From Stropharia rugosoannulata (taxonomy: Eukaryota > Basidiomycota > Agaricomycetes > Agaricales > Strophariaceae): a stretch of DNA of 64,000 nt. The notes under the pieces were generated by a model, which did not search any database, had not been told where the DNA came from, and was given only the letters and a program-made list of their open reading frames with translations. How positions within the stretch are numbered: position 1 is the stretch's first letter; each line of letters starts with the position of its first letter. Made by a program: the position numbers and the translations under genes. Shown in pieces: positions 24,106-36,209 of the stretch. The DNA lies in NCBI GenBank assembly GCA_028532985.1, contig JANCIK010000012.1, positions 2,170,001-2,234,000 on the forward strand, read 5' to 3'.

Positions 24106-26531
24106 ATGTTCCTCAGGAGTATGCTGGGGCTACCTACACTGCTCACATATGTCACTGCGGCCGCTGCAATAGGATCTACTGTCCAGCTCGACAATGGAAT
24201 CTTCACTGGAATCAGTGCTGGTGGTGTTTCACAGTTTTTGGGTATACCATTTGCCCAACCTCCGTAGGTCGAGGCCAAAACATTATACACTATCCTGATA
24301 GAATGTGCATAGCGTCGGCAATCTTCGCCTCCAGCTGCCTCAACCTAATCTCCCATACAATGGGTCGTTCCTAGCCACCGCCTTTGGTCCAGCGTGTCCA
24401 CAGCAAAACATCAACCTTCCCCTCCCGCCTAACTTGCCGGACGAAGCAATCGACATGCTTACCAACATCGGTGTTAACATAGCATTCCCGTTCTCTGAAG
24501 ATTGTATGGTACTGGCGTTTATTGGTCTTACGCTGAACTGAAGATTTCGACCTGTACTAGGTTTGACGATCAATATTGTCACACCTACAACAGCTACCGC
24601 AAACTCAAAGCTTCCAGTCGTCCTAGTGAGCACTACAGGAGTCCTACTTAGTCGTGACAACACTAATTATCTTGTAGTGGCTCTACGGAGGTGAGCCTAA
24701 ATGGTCTCAATCAGAGCACAAGTGGTAATGATTGCATATGTGTGAAGGCGGATTTGAAAAAGGAACAGCATCGTTTCCCCTGTGAGAGGAAGATCTTACG
24801 TACTAGAAATTTCATCTCAAGCTAAATTTATCAGGTATGACGGAAGCGTCATTGTTGAGAGATCAATTCTGCTCGGTATGCCCGTTATCTACGCAAGTAT
24901 CAATTATAGGTACGAGTATATCCATTTAGAAGTCTGGCTCTACTAATATGATGCACACTTAGGGTATCCGGTTAGTATTTTGCTGTGCCACATTACGTCG
25001 TCCGAATAGTTTTGATAATCCTTTTCATAGCCTTCGGGTTCCTAGCAAGTAAAGAAGTTAAAGCAGCTGGAGTCGGAAACTTGGGCCTACAAGATCGCAA
25101 GTTACCTCATACCTAGTATCTATTTCCATATTTGACTTCAAATTTTAGAGAGACAGGCAATGCGTTGGATACAAAAGTACATCCATGCTTTCGGAGGTGA
25201 TCCAACAAAAGTTACTATGTAAGTACCAAGTCTACTCGTATATAACATCTCTGAAAACACCCTATGTTCAGTTGGGGAGAGTCGGCCGGAGCGATATCGG
25301 TGGCACTGCATATGGTTGCCAATGGTGGGAACTCCGAGGGTCTCTTCCGTGCGGCATTCATGGAATCCGGGTCTGCGCTACCAACGGGCGATATAACGGA
25401 CGGACAACCTCATTACGATGCCTTAGTAGAACAAACTGGCTGTACGGGCTCAAATGACACCCTACAGTGTCTTCGCGAACTACCTTTTGATACCCTCAAA
25501 GCAGCTATGGACATGTCTCCGGGAATATTTGATTTCCAGGTATGATGGAGCAGTCCACATGATAATCACTCCGTTTTAGAGAATCTAATATATTTACAGT
25601 CTTTGAACCTGGCATGGCCTCCGCGGGCTGACGGTGTCTTTCTGACAGATCACCCCCAGAAATTAGTCCAGCAAGGAATAATTGCCAATGTACCATTCGT
25701 CTCAGGTAACATGTGGCTTATCTCTCTGCGAAATTGAGCAAAATACTGATTTAGTAATTGCATGAAGGTGACTGCGACGACGAGGGAACTCTGTTCTCTT
25801 TGTCTACCCTTAACATCACGTATGTACCCGACAATATCTCTAGTAATAACTGGCTCTAACACCCTTTAAGCACAGACGCCGAGTTCCAGGACTACGTCCA
25901 GAACACCCTGCTACAGGGCCTTAATATAACGGATGATGAAATTACACAAATTGCAGCTCTCTACCCGTCCGATCCTACTCAAGGATCGCCCTTTGACACG
26001 GGTGTGACGGACCAACTATCAACCCAATACAAGCGCCTTGCCGCTTTTCAAGGCGATCTAATTTTCCAAGCACCCCGCCGCTTCTTGCTCCAAAATCGTG
26101 CGTCAAAGCAGACAGCATTTGCATTCCGTAAGGACATACCTGCCTTATATAATGACTTCCAGTTTGACCAAAAGACGTTTCTAGTAAGCCAGCGCTTCAA
26201 GACACTACCTTTTTTGGGATCTGTAAGAGCGTTTTATTGCTTCATTTACTCTCGAGAAGACGTCTTCTAACTATTTACGGCGGTACAGATGCATGTCACC
26301 GACTTACTCAATGTGTACGGAGGGGAAGAATTAACTAACTACCTCGTACGGTTTGTTACAACACTCAATCCAAACGGTTTTGGGAATGTTGTTTGGCCGC
26401 AGTACACCTTGCAGTCTCCTACGATGCTCACCTTCCTCGATGGAGATATTCCAATCACATTTACTCAGGACACTTTCCGCGCGTCAGGCATAGCGTTTTT
26501 GAACAATCTGACTCTTGCTCATCCTCTGTAA
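24106..26531 (+). CDS. secreted type-B carboxylesterase/lipase
   Basis: A multi-exon gene with a signal peptide (MFLRSMLGLPTLLTYVTAAAA) from the ATG at 24106. The alpha/beta-hydrolase landmarks are in order: FLGIPFAQPPVGNLRL; SEDCLTINIVTP; the oxyanion loop YGGGFEKGTAS, assembled across two introns; NLGLQDQRQAMRWIQKYIHAFGGDP; and the nucleophile elbow WGESAGAIS. The catalytic acid region follows (GDCDDEGTLFS), then the histidine region LGSMHVTDLLNVYGG near the C-terminus. The arrangement is that of Candida rugosa lipase-like and cholesterol-esterase-like secreted fungal enzymes, which hydrolyse carboxylic esters outside the cell. All triad residues are present, so it should be active. One intron (25097-25148) needs a GC donor, GATC|GCAAGT, to give LQDQRQAM. 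It shows no physical link to a neighbouring pathway. Confidence 0.87.
25097..25148 (+). other. non-canonical GC-AG intron in carboxylesterase gene
   Basis: The donor GCAAGT is the classical GC-donor consensus, and the acceptor is ATTTTAG. The family motif GLQDQRxAxRW is formed exactly across this 52-nt intron, and no GT nearby keeps the frame. Confidence 0.75.
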
Positions 26532-26639
26532 TATGGAAGTTCAAAATTGTCCCGTAATTCTTGAGTCTTGACACACATGTAACTGCTTCTTGCACTTGTT
26601 TGAACTTTGAGGTGTATCTATTGAATATTCGTAAAGTTC

Positions 26640-26800
26640 AAACATCAAAGTCAAAAATGGCTTGTGTCGTGAGTCGTGAGTCGTCGATCGGGTATATATT
26701 CTGAAATCTAAAATTTTATATACACATGTATTATGGATCCAGGATAATAGATATCCGATAGACTTAGAAGTCAGGAGTCAGGAGTCAGGACTATAAGTAA
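26640..26800. repeat. short tandem repeats (gtcgtga and gtcagga units)
   Basis: Two small 7-bp tandem tracts, about three units each: gtcgtgagtcgtgagtcg near 26,668 and gtcaggagtcaggagtcagg near 26,770. They lie in the 300-bp spacer between the esterase gene and tRNA-Glu copy 4. Confidence 0.75.
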
Positions 26801-26830
26801 GCAAGGGGCGGCAAGTAATCTATAAAAAAT

Positions 26831-26913
26831 TCGGATACGGGGAATCGAACCCCGAGCTGCCGCGAACACTCAGAAATGAGAGGCGGCAATGTTAGCCGTT
26901 ACACCATATCCGA
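26831..26913 (-). tRNA. tRNA-Glu (CTC) with 12-nt intron, copy 4
   Basis: Same body as the 13.7-16 kb copies except for a compensated change in the acceptor stem: TCGGATA/TATCCGA instead of TCGGGTA/TACCCGA. The 12-nt intron (TTTCTGAGTGTT) keeps GAG opposite the anticodon. A T6 run follows on the minus strand. Confidence 0.92.
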
Positions 26914-27998
26914 ATATATTTAGAGTGCGCATGTAGCGTACGTGCCTGCACAATACTATAAAATGCACATTTCTCGTAAGCTTACTTTCGGTGGGAAACT
27001 GCATGTCTCTTTTCGCCTCTTTCTGTCTCTTCCTAATACCGCGCCACCTGAAGCTTGAAGCTTGGATGTCACTCTATCAAACCCTCCTTCAAATTCAATT
27101 CAAAGTCTAGTTTTGCTATTGATAGAGTGGGATAACGTTTGATGTACGCTGGAAATTGCTAGATGGTTTCTTACTCACTGTTACTGCCAACAGGGTAATG
27201 GCAGGGATGAGATATCGATTTTGGCATTGAGGCAGTCCATTCGCGCAAACAGGTTGCACCTGCCACCTCCAGGGCTAGACTCGCCGAAGCTCCAGAACCA
27301 AGTTGGAAACCAAGCAAGGCAGGGACACATGAGAAGTCCGCTTCAATGCCGCGCATTGAGTATAGTAGGCATTAATAGTTCGAACTTCGACATGTCAAGT
27401 CTTGAAGCGCATTGTAAGTGGTCCCCGTTCCAATTATACATCTTCTTAATGATTATACATCTTCTCAATTGCTTCTCAGGTTAATCTAAGTCAATGATAA
27501 CACATTCACATTTCCACCATGCGTGATTGATCAAAACATACCGTTCCCCACCGGAAGCTCTTCCGTCGCCAACATGCTCGTTGGGCGCTTTGCCTTGACA
27601 CCGTTATCCAAATCAATTCTTCGATACTCCATAGATTGGCGCCCGCGAAACGTTCGCTGCTTCTGATACTCACAGTTGACTTGAAGGTGACACCTTAGCT
27701 CCGATGTCCGGCAGTCTGCTGATACCCTGTGCTACCCCTTTCAGGACCCAACAATCCAAGTTATCAGCGCTATCTCATGGTGACTCTCAAGTGATCCATC
27801 CCCTTTGCTGCTCACTCGCTGCCCGCCATGGATACCAGCATTCGTCCGCCTCATCTCACTGTCCGAACGGACTCAAGCGACTCTACTGACTTGCCTATGT
27901 ACCGACCCCGTACGTGATCTGCCTATTTCGTTTGAAGGTTTCTATGCTGACTAAACGAAGGCTCTGTCAGCGTGGCTACAACAAATGCAGCGAAAAGC
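26914..27998. other. intergenic, promoter side of EF-hand/ZZ gene
   Basis: About 1.1 kb without a supportable gene. A short first exon ending near 27,920 and spliced to 27,971 is possible but unproven. Confidence 0.4.
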
Positions 27999-30900
27999 AT
28001 GGAAGAAAAACAAGAAGCACTGTGGCACGAACTGAATGACTTTTACGCTCAAAATGAAGCTGTCATCGAACGCGCTTCTGTGGATATATCTATTGAACAC
28101 ATGTCGGATATGGACGTCGCGGTTGAAACATTCGTTGAAACTGCAAACACACTGTTACCTGGCCTTGTAGCTTTGGCAAACATCCATCCAGGCCTAGGAG
28201 GTAGCATTATACATTCATTGTTCTGCTGCGAGACTCATCAAATTCTAGTCCTCGTTTTTGCGTTTGCCGGTGTCATAAATCTGGATATGGCCCGAAGAGG
28301 GAACAATCGCAAGGTGTTGGCTGTTAACTTACAAATGCAGAACATGATGTGCGCCATGTTCCAGTAAGTTTTATTGTTATTTTTTTTGTCGACGATACCA
28401 TTCTCATCTCATTCTAGACTACGGAAGCTCCGTCATATACACATTCACGAGGCTGAGCGAGACGAGGAACAAAGTCGACTGCATCGCCTTATCAAGGTCA
28501 TTGCGAATGAGATAAAAGTTTGCGGGAGCGACATGGATTATTACATGGAAAGAAAATTTGTTTGTAAGTCACCCGCTTCATCTATTACATACTACTATCT
28601 CAATGGTTCTGCGCCTAGCAAAACTGATTAATGCCAAAACTTATGAACATCGATTTGCTTTTCATATCGAAACATTTTCGAGGCGACGCTCAGAACTCCA
28701 AAGCATGATCTCCGCTTACGCTGCAACTGCCATTGACGCTGCAAATGTGGGCATCATGGACATACAGGATCAGTTGTTTAACCTGGATGACAAAATCAAC
28801 TCCATTCTGCACGTCTTTCGAAACCTGGACACCCCGCGTGAAAAAGAGATCCAAAACTTTATTGAGAGCAACGGCGGCGCAGATATGTGCATTAGCAAAG
28901 ACGATCTTCTCGTCAAGTTGCTTATCAAGAGTGGCGACAGCACGGTATCAGGAAAGCAAGCCATTCTCAAAGGCCAGGATTTAATCGATGTTCGACAGTC
29001 ACTCAAGACTGAGTTCGACGCACGGGTCGATGCGGCCATGGCCGCTAATCTGCCTCGCTTTGAGCGGTTGCTCAACGTACAAAATAACAACTTTGAACGC
29101 CTTCTCGACAAGATCGAGAATCAAGGGTATGACATCTCAAATCATACCACAAAGCTCGACAGGCTTGTCACAACTACGATATCCATCTTGGAAGAGGAGA
29201 AACATATCAGAAAGGCGGTAGCCCCTGTTATGTCGATATCATTTACAGACCCGGTACGCCATTGTACAAATTGCGACATGTTCCCTTTTAATACCCCGAT
29301 AATCAGGTTCTTCAATTTATATGGAACCGAATGGTACGTCGTCAGTGACCTATTACAGTGCATAGCGTTTACCTTCAATATACACAGGGCTTGAAGGGAA
29401 GCGTAAAAGCCAAAAATTTTGTTCTCACCTTTCGCGACATCTTTCAAGTCGAAGCTGCTGAACTTTCACGAGAGTTTATGACGCCTATTGCTCCACATCA
29501 TACGATATACACTCCATTCTTGTGCGTAAATACTAACCCCTGCTGAGTCATTTTCTAGTATTTTGGTTGACACCGCTTCTCTCAGTGAAGTGTCCCCGAC
29601 CCGGGTCTTGTCCCTGCTAAACTCCGAAACTGATGATCATTGGGCTCTAAAATATATTGACGTTAGCCACGTTCAACCAGTGGTTGAAGCAATTGATGAG
29701 GATGGCTCTGGGTTCATAAGTGTCAAAGAAGCTAATACGTTCGCCATCTCACGTCCCAAAGGCTGGAGGCAAGTGCTTGGTCAAGTTCTGATATTCGTTG
29801 GCACCCGCTTACCAGATTTACTACCCGATAGCTTTCTGAGATGGGTTGCATACTGGGCAGCAGGTAACATACTATTCCGCTATCCTCCGCCAGAAAAATA
29901 TGTCTAAAACCTTTAGGCTGGCACATCGACGTGACCAACTATCGTACTCGGGTGTACTCCGTTGTTCAACAAATCCACCAACTTACTCTCGCCGTCCACC
30001 CTGCCAATCGCGCATTCGCCGATGAATACATGAGCAATAGATCGTTCAACCTTCTCGAAGCTTTACTCAGATCTATAACACCGCTTCCTGAGAAGACTCG
30101 GATTGATTTAAAATTGGCAAATATCGTCGACTCTATGTCATCGCTTATGGAAACACGACTTAAGAAGAATCTTGAAGAAATGAATTTTGTTTTGGAGTCC
30201 CCGGCCACTGTGAATCTTGTAGTCGGATCGGGGAGAGTTGAAACCGTATGTCTTTCACTTCTTATGATTTGAAGTATCTATGTAAATATTATCATCTTCG
30301 CAGTGGCTCCTTCCCCTACTGTGCTTGATACTGGATCGCCACCTTCAGATAATGACTGTAGGAGAGCGATGCGTTTTCCACGAGAGGGAAATGGCACTTC
30401 ATACAAAGACGCTTGAGTCGGTCTTTTCTTTGGTTCATGACCGCGTGAACCATCTGGAATGTGAGTTAATTTTCCTACGCTCACGTACCTCACACTAGCT
30501 TGACATTTCGTCCAATGTTACAGCTATTTTCCGCACTCATGTAAATCAAGACGTAAAAGCCCAATTTGATAAATTTGCTTTTGGGATGGTGAGTGCAATA
30601 GGACTACTTAGCATCCCGCTTTTCTCACCTACTTATGCCTAGTTCTCTGTTATCTATACTGAGAAGGAGGGCGCTCTTTCGAGGAATACACTGCTAACGT
30701 TCAAAGATGACAAAATCTCGTTAAACCGTACCTCGTCGCAGCTTAACCATACCCATCACCCACCTCATTCCATCCTGGCAATGGGTTTCGGATCGGCCTT
30801 CGACTTCGACGAAATTCATGTTCAAACTCGGAAGTACAGCATTCATCCCATGGAAGGACTGTGGACTGGGCAGTGTATACGAACAAACAATAGCCAGATA

Positions 30901-32625
30901 GCCTTCCAAGGATTCTTCCGCTTCGGCATTGACCGTGTCGCGCCGGATGGTAAATTGTATGGACGAGGAGAAACGTATCTTGGGCAGGTGACATTTGACG
31001 GCGTCGTTGAACCAGATTCTGAGTCGAATTCTGGGGTGCTCAACGTTGAGCTGCGCATCGATTCTGAGAAATACGCAGATTTGTGGTGTCTCGGCCAGTA
31101 CGACCCCGAGCGCGAATCAATTGGTGGACAGTGGGTGGTCGACGACGACTCTGGTGTCTTCCCCCCTTCAGATGATGAAGTAAAGGAACGCCAACTGGAT
31201 CTCAGGCTCCCTTGCGGTCATTTTTTCATCACCCGGACCCCGGCGTCTGTGTTCCGCTTCCGACACAGTATTCTCAACGACTACGAAGGAAACACGTTCA
31301 AAAACCTGCCACGCCGGCGGTGGGCCTTTGCTATTCAAGCTGTGGTTTTCCAGGTCCGCGAGCGTTTTTTATCGTGGCAATTTATCCAAAAGCATACTGC
31401 GGAACGGAGGAAGTGGATGGAGCTGACAATCCGGCGGGAACTGGATAGGGTCTCCCCGGCATCTAAACCTCAGCTGTCGGAACAAGGCAAAGAAACCCTA
31501 TTTGCGTTGCGACTGACCGCTCACCCAACTGTCGGAAGGATGTATGATGCTCTAGCGAATTACTTCTTCAAGAGGATGGCGTATAATATGTAAGTCTTTA
31601 TCATCCTAACTCGCAAAGTCCTTATCATTCATTGTTTAAACAGTGGCCCTTACAACTGCAACGGATGTGACAGACGGATCATCTTTGCCCGTTATCAGTG
31701 CATAGTATGCACCAGCAAAGACTTCACCAAGCAGCTTAATCTCTGCAAGGACTGCATTGAGGCGCCCGTCCCTCTGCCTGGGAGCGCGTTCGAGCATCAC
31801 GTATCTCATACTCTCCTTCGTTCGATACGCCGCGTCTTTGACTTTGAAGTTTCATCCGTGATTATTCAAGCACGTTCTATCTCAGAACGGATCAAGTCGA
31901 CTTTCAGAACTCTGGACGATATGCAGAAACGAAGCACTGCAAGCCCAGGATCTGAAGCTCGGAGCAGGCAGGCCCTGGTGCCTGTAGACCTTCTGCTCTG
32001 CGGATGTTGCGAAGCTGCACTATCTCTTCCTTGTTGGGTATGCGTAACGTGCTGTATGTGCTCTTTTTTCTAAATGTTTATTTGGGCAACATCTGACAAC
32101 CGTATAGCGCTGACTTATATCTGCTTTTCCTGCAACGACAAGCATTCACCTTTGAAGCCTCGCCCTGGCATCTCGAATACTCACACATTTGAACACCCAC
32201 TGCTTCGAATTAACGACAGTCTCGAGGTAGTCCCGGCCGAGCTCAAAGCTACCCGCCTCGAGAAACAACTACAAGACATGGAAGCAAAGCTTAATAACAC
32301 CATACTTTCCCTCTCCCAAAAAATTGATGCTCGATTACCTGACCGTGGCGACCACGCAGCGGCGTACGGCGGGAACCCGGGCCTACTCCTGAGTCCTCCG
32401 CTTGCGGATCGAGACGCTGATTTTGTGCCTGCTGCGACCATGGAAGCGAAGATCGCGCGTAGCCGCACCACTGCCGGCTTTGCGGCGAAGCGTAAGCGGA
32501 TAGATGAAGGAGCACTGGCCACCCGGTTGGAAGAGCGCATGCTGGCTCTGGAAACGAAAGTGGACAGACAGCTTGGACAGTTGATGACAATGATGCAGCA
32601 ACTTCTAACGCCAAACACTCCTTGA
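27999..32625 (+). CDS. large EF-hand and ZZ-type zinc finger protein
   Basis: Thirteen exons close perfectly in frame to 1,329 residues from the ATG at 27999. The N-terminal about 180 residues are helical (EKQEALWHELNDFYAQNEAV; LVFAFAGVINLDMARRGNNRK; QMQNMMCAMFQLRKLRH), like helical-bundle adaptor domains seen at the N-termini of many Agaricomycete signalling proteins. Long coiled-coil segments follow (FERLLNVQNNNFERLLDKIE). One canonical EF-hand loop, DEDGSGFISVKE, lies near residue 466 and should bind calcium. A ZZ-type finger (YNCNGCDRRIIFARYQCIVC then LCKDCI) begins near residue 1,024. A second Cys pair group (LLCGCCEAALSLPCWVCVTC then YICFSC) lies near 1,140. The C-terminus is again coiled coil (LEKQLQDMEAKLNNT, LEERMLALETKVDRQ). 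The role is unknown; calcium-responsive scaffolding is inference. An in-frame stretch runs upstream of 27999 to a possible acceptor at 27970, so the true start may lie in an earlier exon. Confidence 0.8.
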
Positions 32626-33072
32626 TCTAGTCCAATGTGAAAATAATTCCGCAACCTTATGTTGCGTCTTTCTGGTTTAACTTTAACTTTGCCACAACAT
32701 ACACGTATATACAGGCAATGGTACGTCTTTAAAAATGTGTACGGTATATACTTGCTCTTGCCCACGTACATCCAAATAGTTTTCCCTTCCGGAAATATTT
32801 ATGTAGGCGTACTAGCCAGCACCCAGAAGTGAGCTAGTGCGTGTACTTTCTGTTTGCATTTATTAAAGAAATTTTGGCATTGTCATTTTATGAATATATT
32901 CTGCGCAGACTACATGTTATCATGATCAGCGGTTTGTAGATGGAAATAAATCATAATTATAATCATAATTGTCATAGAGTGCATAAAAGTTGCGTAGGTT
33001 GTGCATAGGTGTTGCATAATTGTCATAATTTCCTGTTTACAGTCCAGGCAGACTGAATCCTCCTCCCACATC
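32626..33072. other. intergenic between convergent genes, AT-rich
   Basis: Convergent 3' ends flank this spacer. It holds an AT-rich imperfect repeat tract of cataattataatc and gtcataat-like units near 32,950-33,030. Confidence 0.5.
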
Positions 33073-35651
33073 TCAAAGCAGCGCCCGACGAGCCACCCAT
33101 TCCGTTCGCCTCTCTGCAGCCGCCTTAGCACGAGTGACGCGTTCTTCTGAACGTTCAATGCGCCTTCTACGGCTGGGAGGCGGTGGAACGATTGGAATCG
33201 CTCCAGCCCGGCCTGGTGCCCAAAAGTCAGGCATGGGGCGATTCTCAGCACCCTCCGTAACGCGCTGTTGCGCATGAAATGAGGCGCCAAAGAGCGGATG
33301 CGTTTGCTTATTAATCAGCACATTTGGCTACAAGGAACATACGGAAAAGCATACCTTGCTGCTTTGAAGCCTGTCGGCTCGATGATCAGAGCGCGCCGGC
33401 GCGGCGCGCCACAACGCATCATCCCGTCCGAGGACGACCTCAGGCGTTGGCCGCTGTGCAATTGAGTACAGCTTGGAGCCGGTCGGCTGGAACAACAGAA
33501 TAAGTCAAGTATATATCAAACTCTAGGATGTCTCTGACGTACCGCCATATGTGGCCCTTGGCTGTGTGCGAAGTAGTGCGACGAAGCGGAAGGCGGGGGT
33601 GTGCTTGAACTCTCCGGGGACACGGCCTTGCTGGGTGATTCCTCTGGGAACAGGATGTCGTCGAAAAGTGTCCCGCACATGTCATGAACGGCCTCGATGT
33701 CGAGCGTAACCAACATCGCCGCTACGAATTCAATCTATAATCAAAGTTAGTGCTATGCCCTAGTTGGTTCAGACTTCTGCCCGTACCTCGGCATGCGTAA
33801 GTATGCTCTCCGCATTGCTAACCTGTGTCTAGGTTATTAAGTAAATGAACTGATAAGTCGAGGGAGAAATTACCTGCACAACCTCGCCTACGCCGAAGAT
33901 CGTCTGCCCGTCATTGGTGCCTATACCGTTGAGTAATGGTGTGCTCGTTGTGACTACGGCCTCTGCAAGTTCGAGCGATTTAACCTGAGAGTCAAGTGCA
34001 TTCTCCTAAAAAATCGAAAATGTCAGCCTCGGAACTAAACAAAAACTGAACTCAACGTACCTGCACGTCCGCATGGGCAGTGCCAACTTCCTTCCCCCCA
34101 ATTATCTCCGAGTTCCATGGAGCATTCAGAAGGCCCGTTGAAGAACTCGGAAACGGTTTCCTCACGGCCGGGTCATCCTAGAGGATAACTCACGTTAGAA
34201 ATTGCGCATACCAAGTCAAATTGACAAGCATACCTGTATGAGAAGAAGTCCATTTGCACGGTCTCCAGTGCACACGATGTCGCCGTTAAACTCTCCAGTC
34301 CTTTCTGCTACCTATATTGCATACGTCAGTGAAATTGAAGAAAAGAACGGCAGTGACATACCGGACAAAGAATTTCAACGTCTTGTGCAGGAACGTTGGC
34401 TTCAGAGGACGACTCAAGCCCAACCTCCAAACGAGTCATCAGGCCCAGGAGACTATCCTCGCGTTTGAGCATGAAGCTGCTATCTTCCCACGAATAATCG
34501 GGGCAGCCAATCTCATCCACACTGGAGTTCTCGAGCGACAAAAGCATGAGTGATAACCCCGAAAAGCTAGGAGCTGACGGAGCGGTTGGTAATAAAGCAG
34601 ACGCCACTCCGTTGTCCCGGGAAGCGCTCTGGGTGACAGCCTCTATTTCAAGGTCCATGGATATTGAGCGCTCAGCCGGATCGAGGAAACTCTCCAATGA
34701 GGTCAATGGTCCTGCAACTTGGTCTGCCAGCGTTACATGTATCTCCGGAAGCAGAGGTAGCATCTGCAGAAGCATAAGACTCGACACGTCGGCGCGCGGG
34801 TCGGCCAAGATAACGCTCAAGTCAAGGGAAGGAGAGTCCCTGAGCCCAGAGTCCGCAAGCGAAATATTGTTCGTCATTAAGGAACACTGCATGTGGGCGC
34901 TTTTATACATCTCTTTTCTGGAGGCTGACGTTTCTTCCATCGAAATGTCAGCCTCAGAGGCGGATTCGATCACGATTAGAGGCTGGCTAGTTTCTTTTGA
35001 AACGTGCAAGTCACAAAGCAAGTAGGACGAGATAAATGCCAGAGGAACTGATACGTAACACAGCAGGACGCCGAACCAGACTGAGAGGGGAGTATAAATT
35101 AGCCACACAACCAGTGAGTCCTGGGCACGGTAGGAGATACAGTCCAAAGTTTCCCCAATGGAATAGGCGACATCGATGACCAAAGCCTGGGGGATGTTCA
35201 GCATAGACTCTACGTCCGGCTGATGGCATTGAAGGTCGTGTTTCAGTCCAGATAACAGGGGAGCTATTGCAGAAATATCGCCCACTGAGTGACTCTGTAG
35301 AGCTTGGTCCAGAAAGCATTCAATCCGAGGATAAGCGTAACTGCAAAGTTCATACATCCTGTGTCGTATGATTGGCAACAGATGTTTGCGACCGCCTTGA
35401 AGCTTATAGACCGTTGCAAAGTTGCAGCACGCTAGGAACTCCACGAAAGCAAACATGATGGCCGTGCATAAGCGGCCGTACCTCTCCGCCACAGTCGCCA
35501 CGGAAGTTTCCGATCGGGGGTTAAAAGCAGTAGTATAACATCGCATATCCATGCGAATGCGTAGGATAGTAACGATGGAGGTGGTCAATGAGAATATATA
35601 TGATACGGCGTCGTAGAGAGTAGCATCTTCCGTATTGCGCGTTGGAACCAT
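33073..35651 (-). CDS. unrecognised membrane protein with disordered C-terminus
   Basis: Eight exons, all introns phase 0, close in frame to about 740 residues. The 430-residue first exon (34362-35651) starts MVPTRNTEDATLYDAVSYIF. It holds hydrophobic stretches near residues 15-30 (YIFSLTTSIVTIL) and 62-75 (AIMFAFVEFLACCNFA), and a strong pair near 185-225 (VVWLIYTPLSVWFGVLLCYV, VPLAFISSYLLCDL). The rest is Ser/Leu-rich and acidic. Later small exons read VAERTGEFNGDIVCTGDR and VSNAESILTHAE, then IEFVAAMLVTLDIEAVHDMC. The final exon ends in a very basic segment (SRRRRIERSEERVTRAKAAA). I do not recognise the family. The long plus-strand frame at 34546-35025 is an antisense shadow. Clean splice closure makes a real gene likely. 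Confidence 0.65.
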
Positions 35652-36209
35652 GATGATAGGTAGTAAAAGTCAGGTATGATATTGCACTCTAAACAAAGTG
35701 CAAGTTTTATAGCAGTGCTTTAGGGGTATTTGAAAAAACTCCGGGAAAAATCAAACCAATTTCCGATTAGACTGGGCCCGATTATGTTGATTGTTCCAGA
35801 ATACGGACACTGGACCTGGACATTGCTATGGTGGCAGAGCAGGATCATCTGCAGAAAGTCTTGTAGTATTTTATTACTAGGCCACCAGTCGAACCGTGAC
35901 ACCGTCCAGCCATTGGTTAATAAGCATGGAAATTCCATAGATATACTTGTCTTGGTATATGGAACAGGAGGCTTGTCAAGGAAAATTGCACACATATTAT
36001 ACATCCTATTACTAAAAGCATGTACAATTGGTTGCGAAATTAATTATGATACTTAATGACATCACACCGGCAGAATGAGACTCCATATATGCACTCCTTA
36101 CAACATTGCCAACGTTGCCTAAGCGTTTCAAGTGTAAGCAGTTGCACTGCCAGGTTAAGTACGTATTTAAATAGTGTCTAGAACTACTCTATCTAGCAAT
36201 AGAAAAATC
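35652..36209. other. intergenic, nothing recognised
   Basis: Two overlapping frames of about 100 codons on opposite strands, neither with a recognisable motif. Promoter of the membrane-protein gene and 3' flank of the DUF6534 gene. Confidence 0.4.

Noticed and set aside
34546..35025. 159-codon plus-strand open frame
   Set aside because: Lies antisense inside the first exon of the 33073-35651 gene, which splices cleanly; composition shadow.
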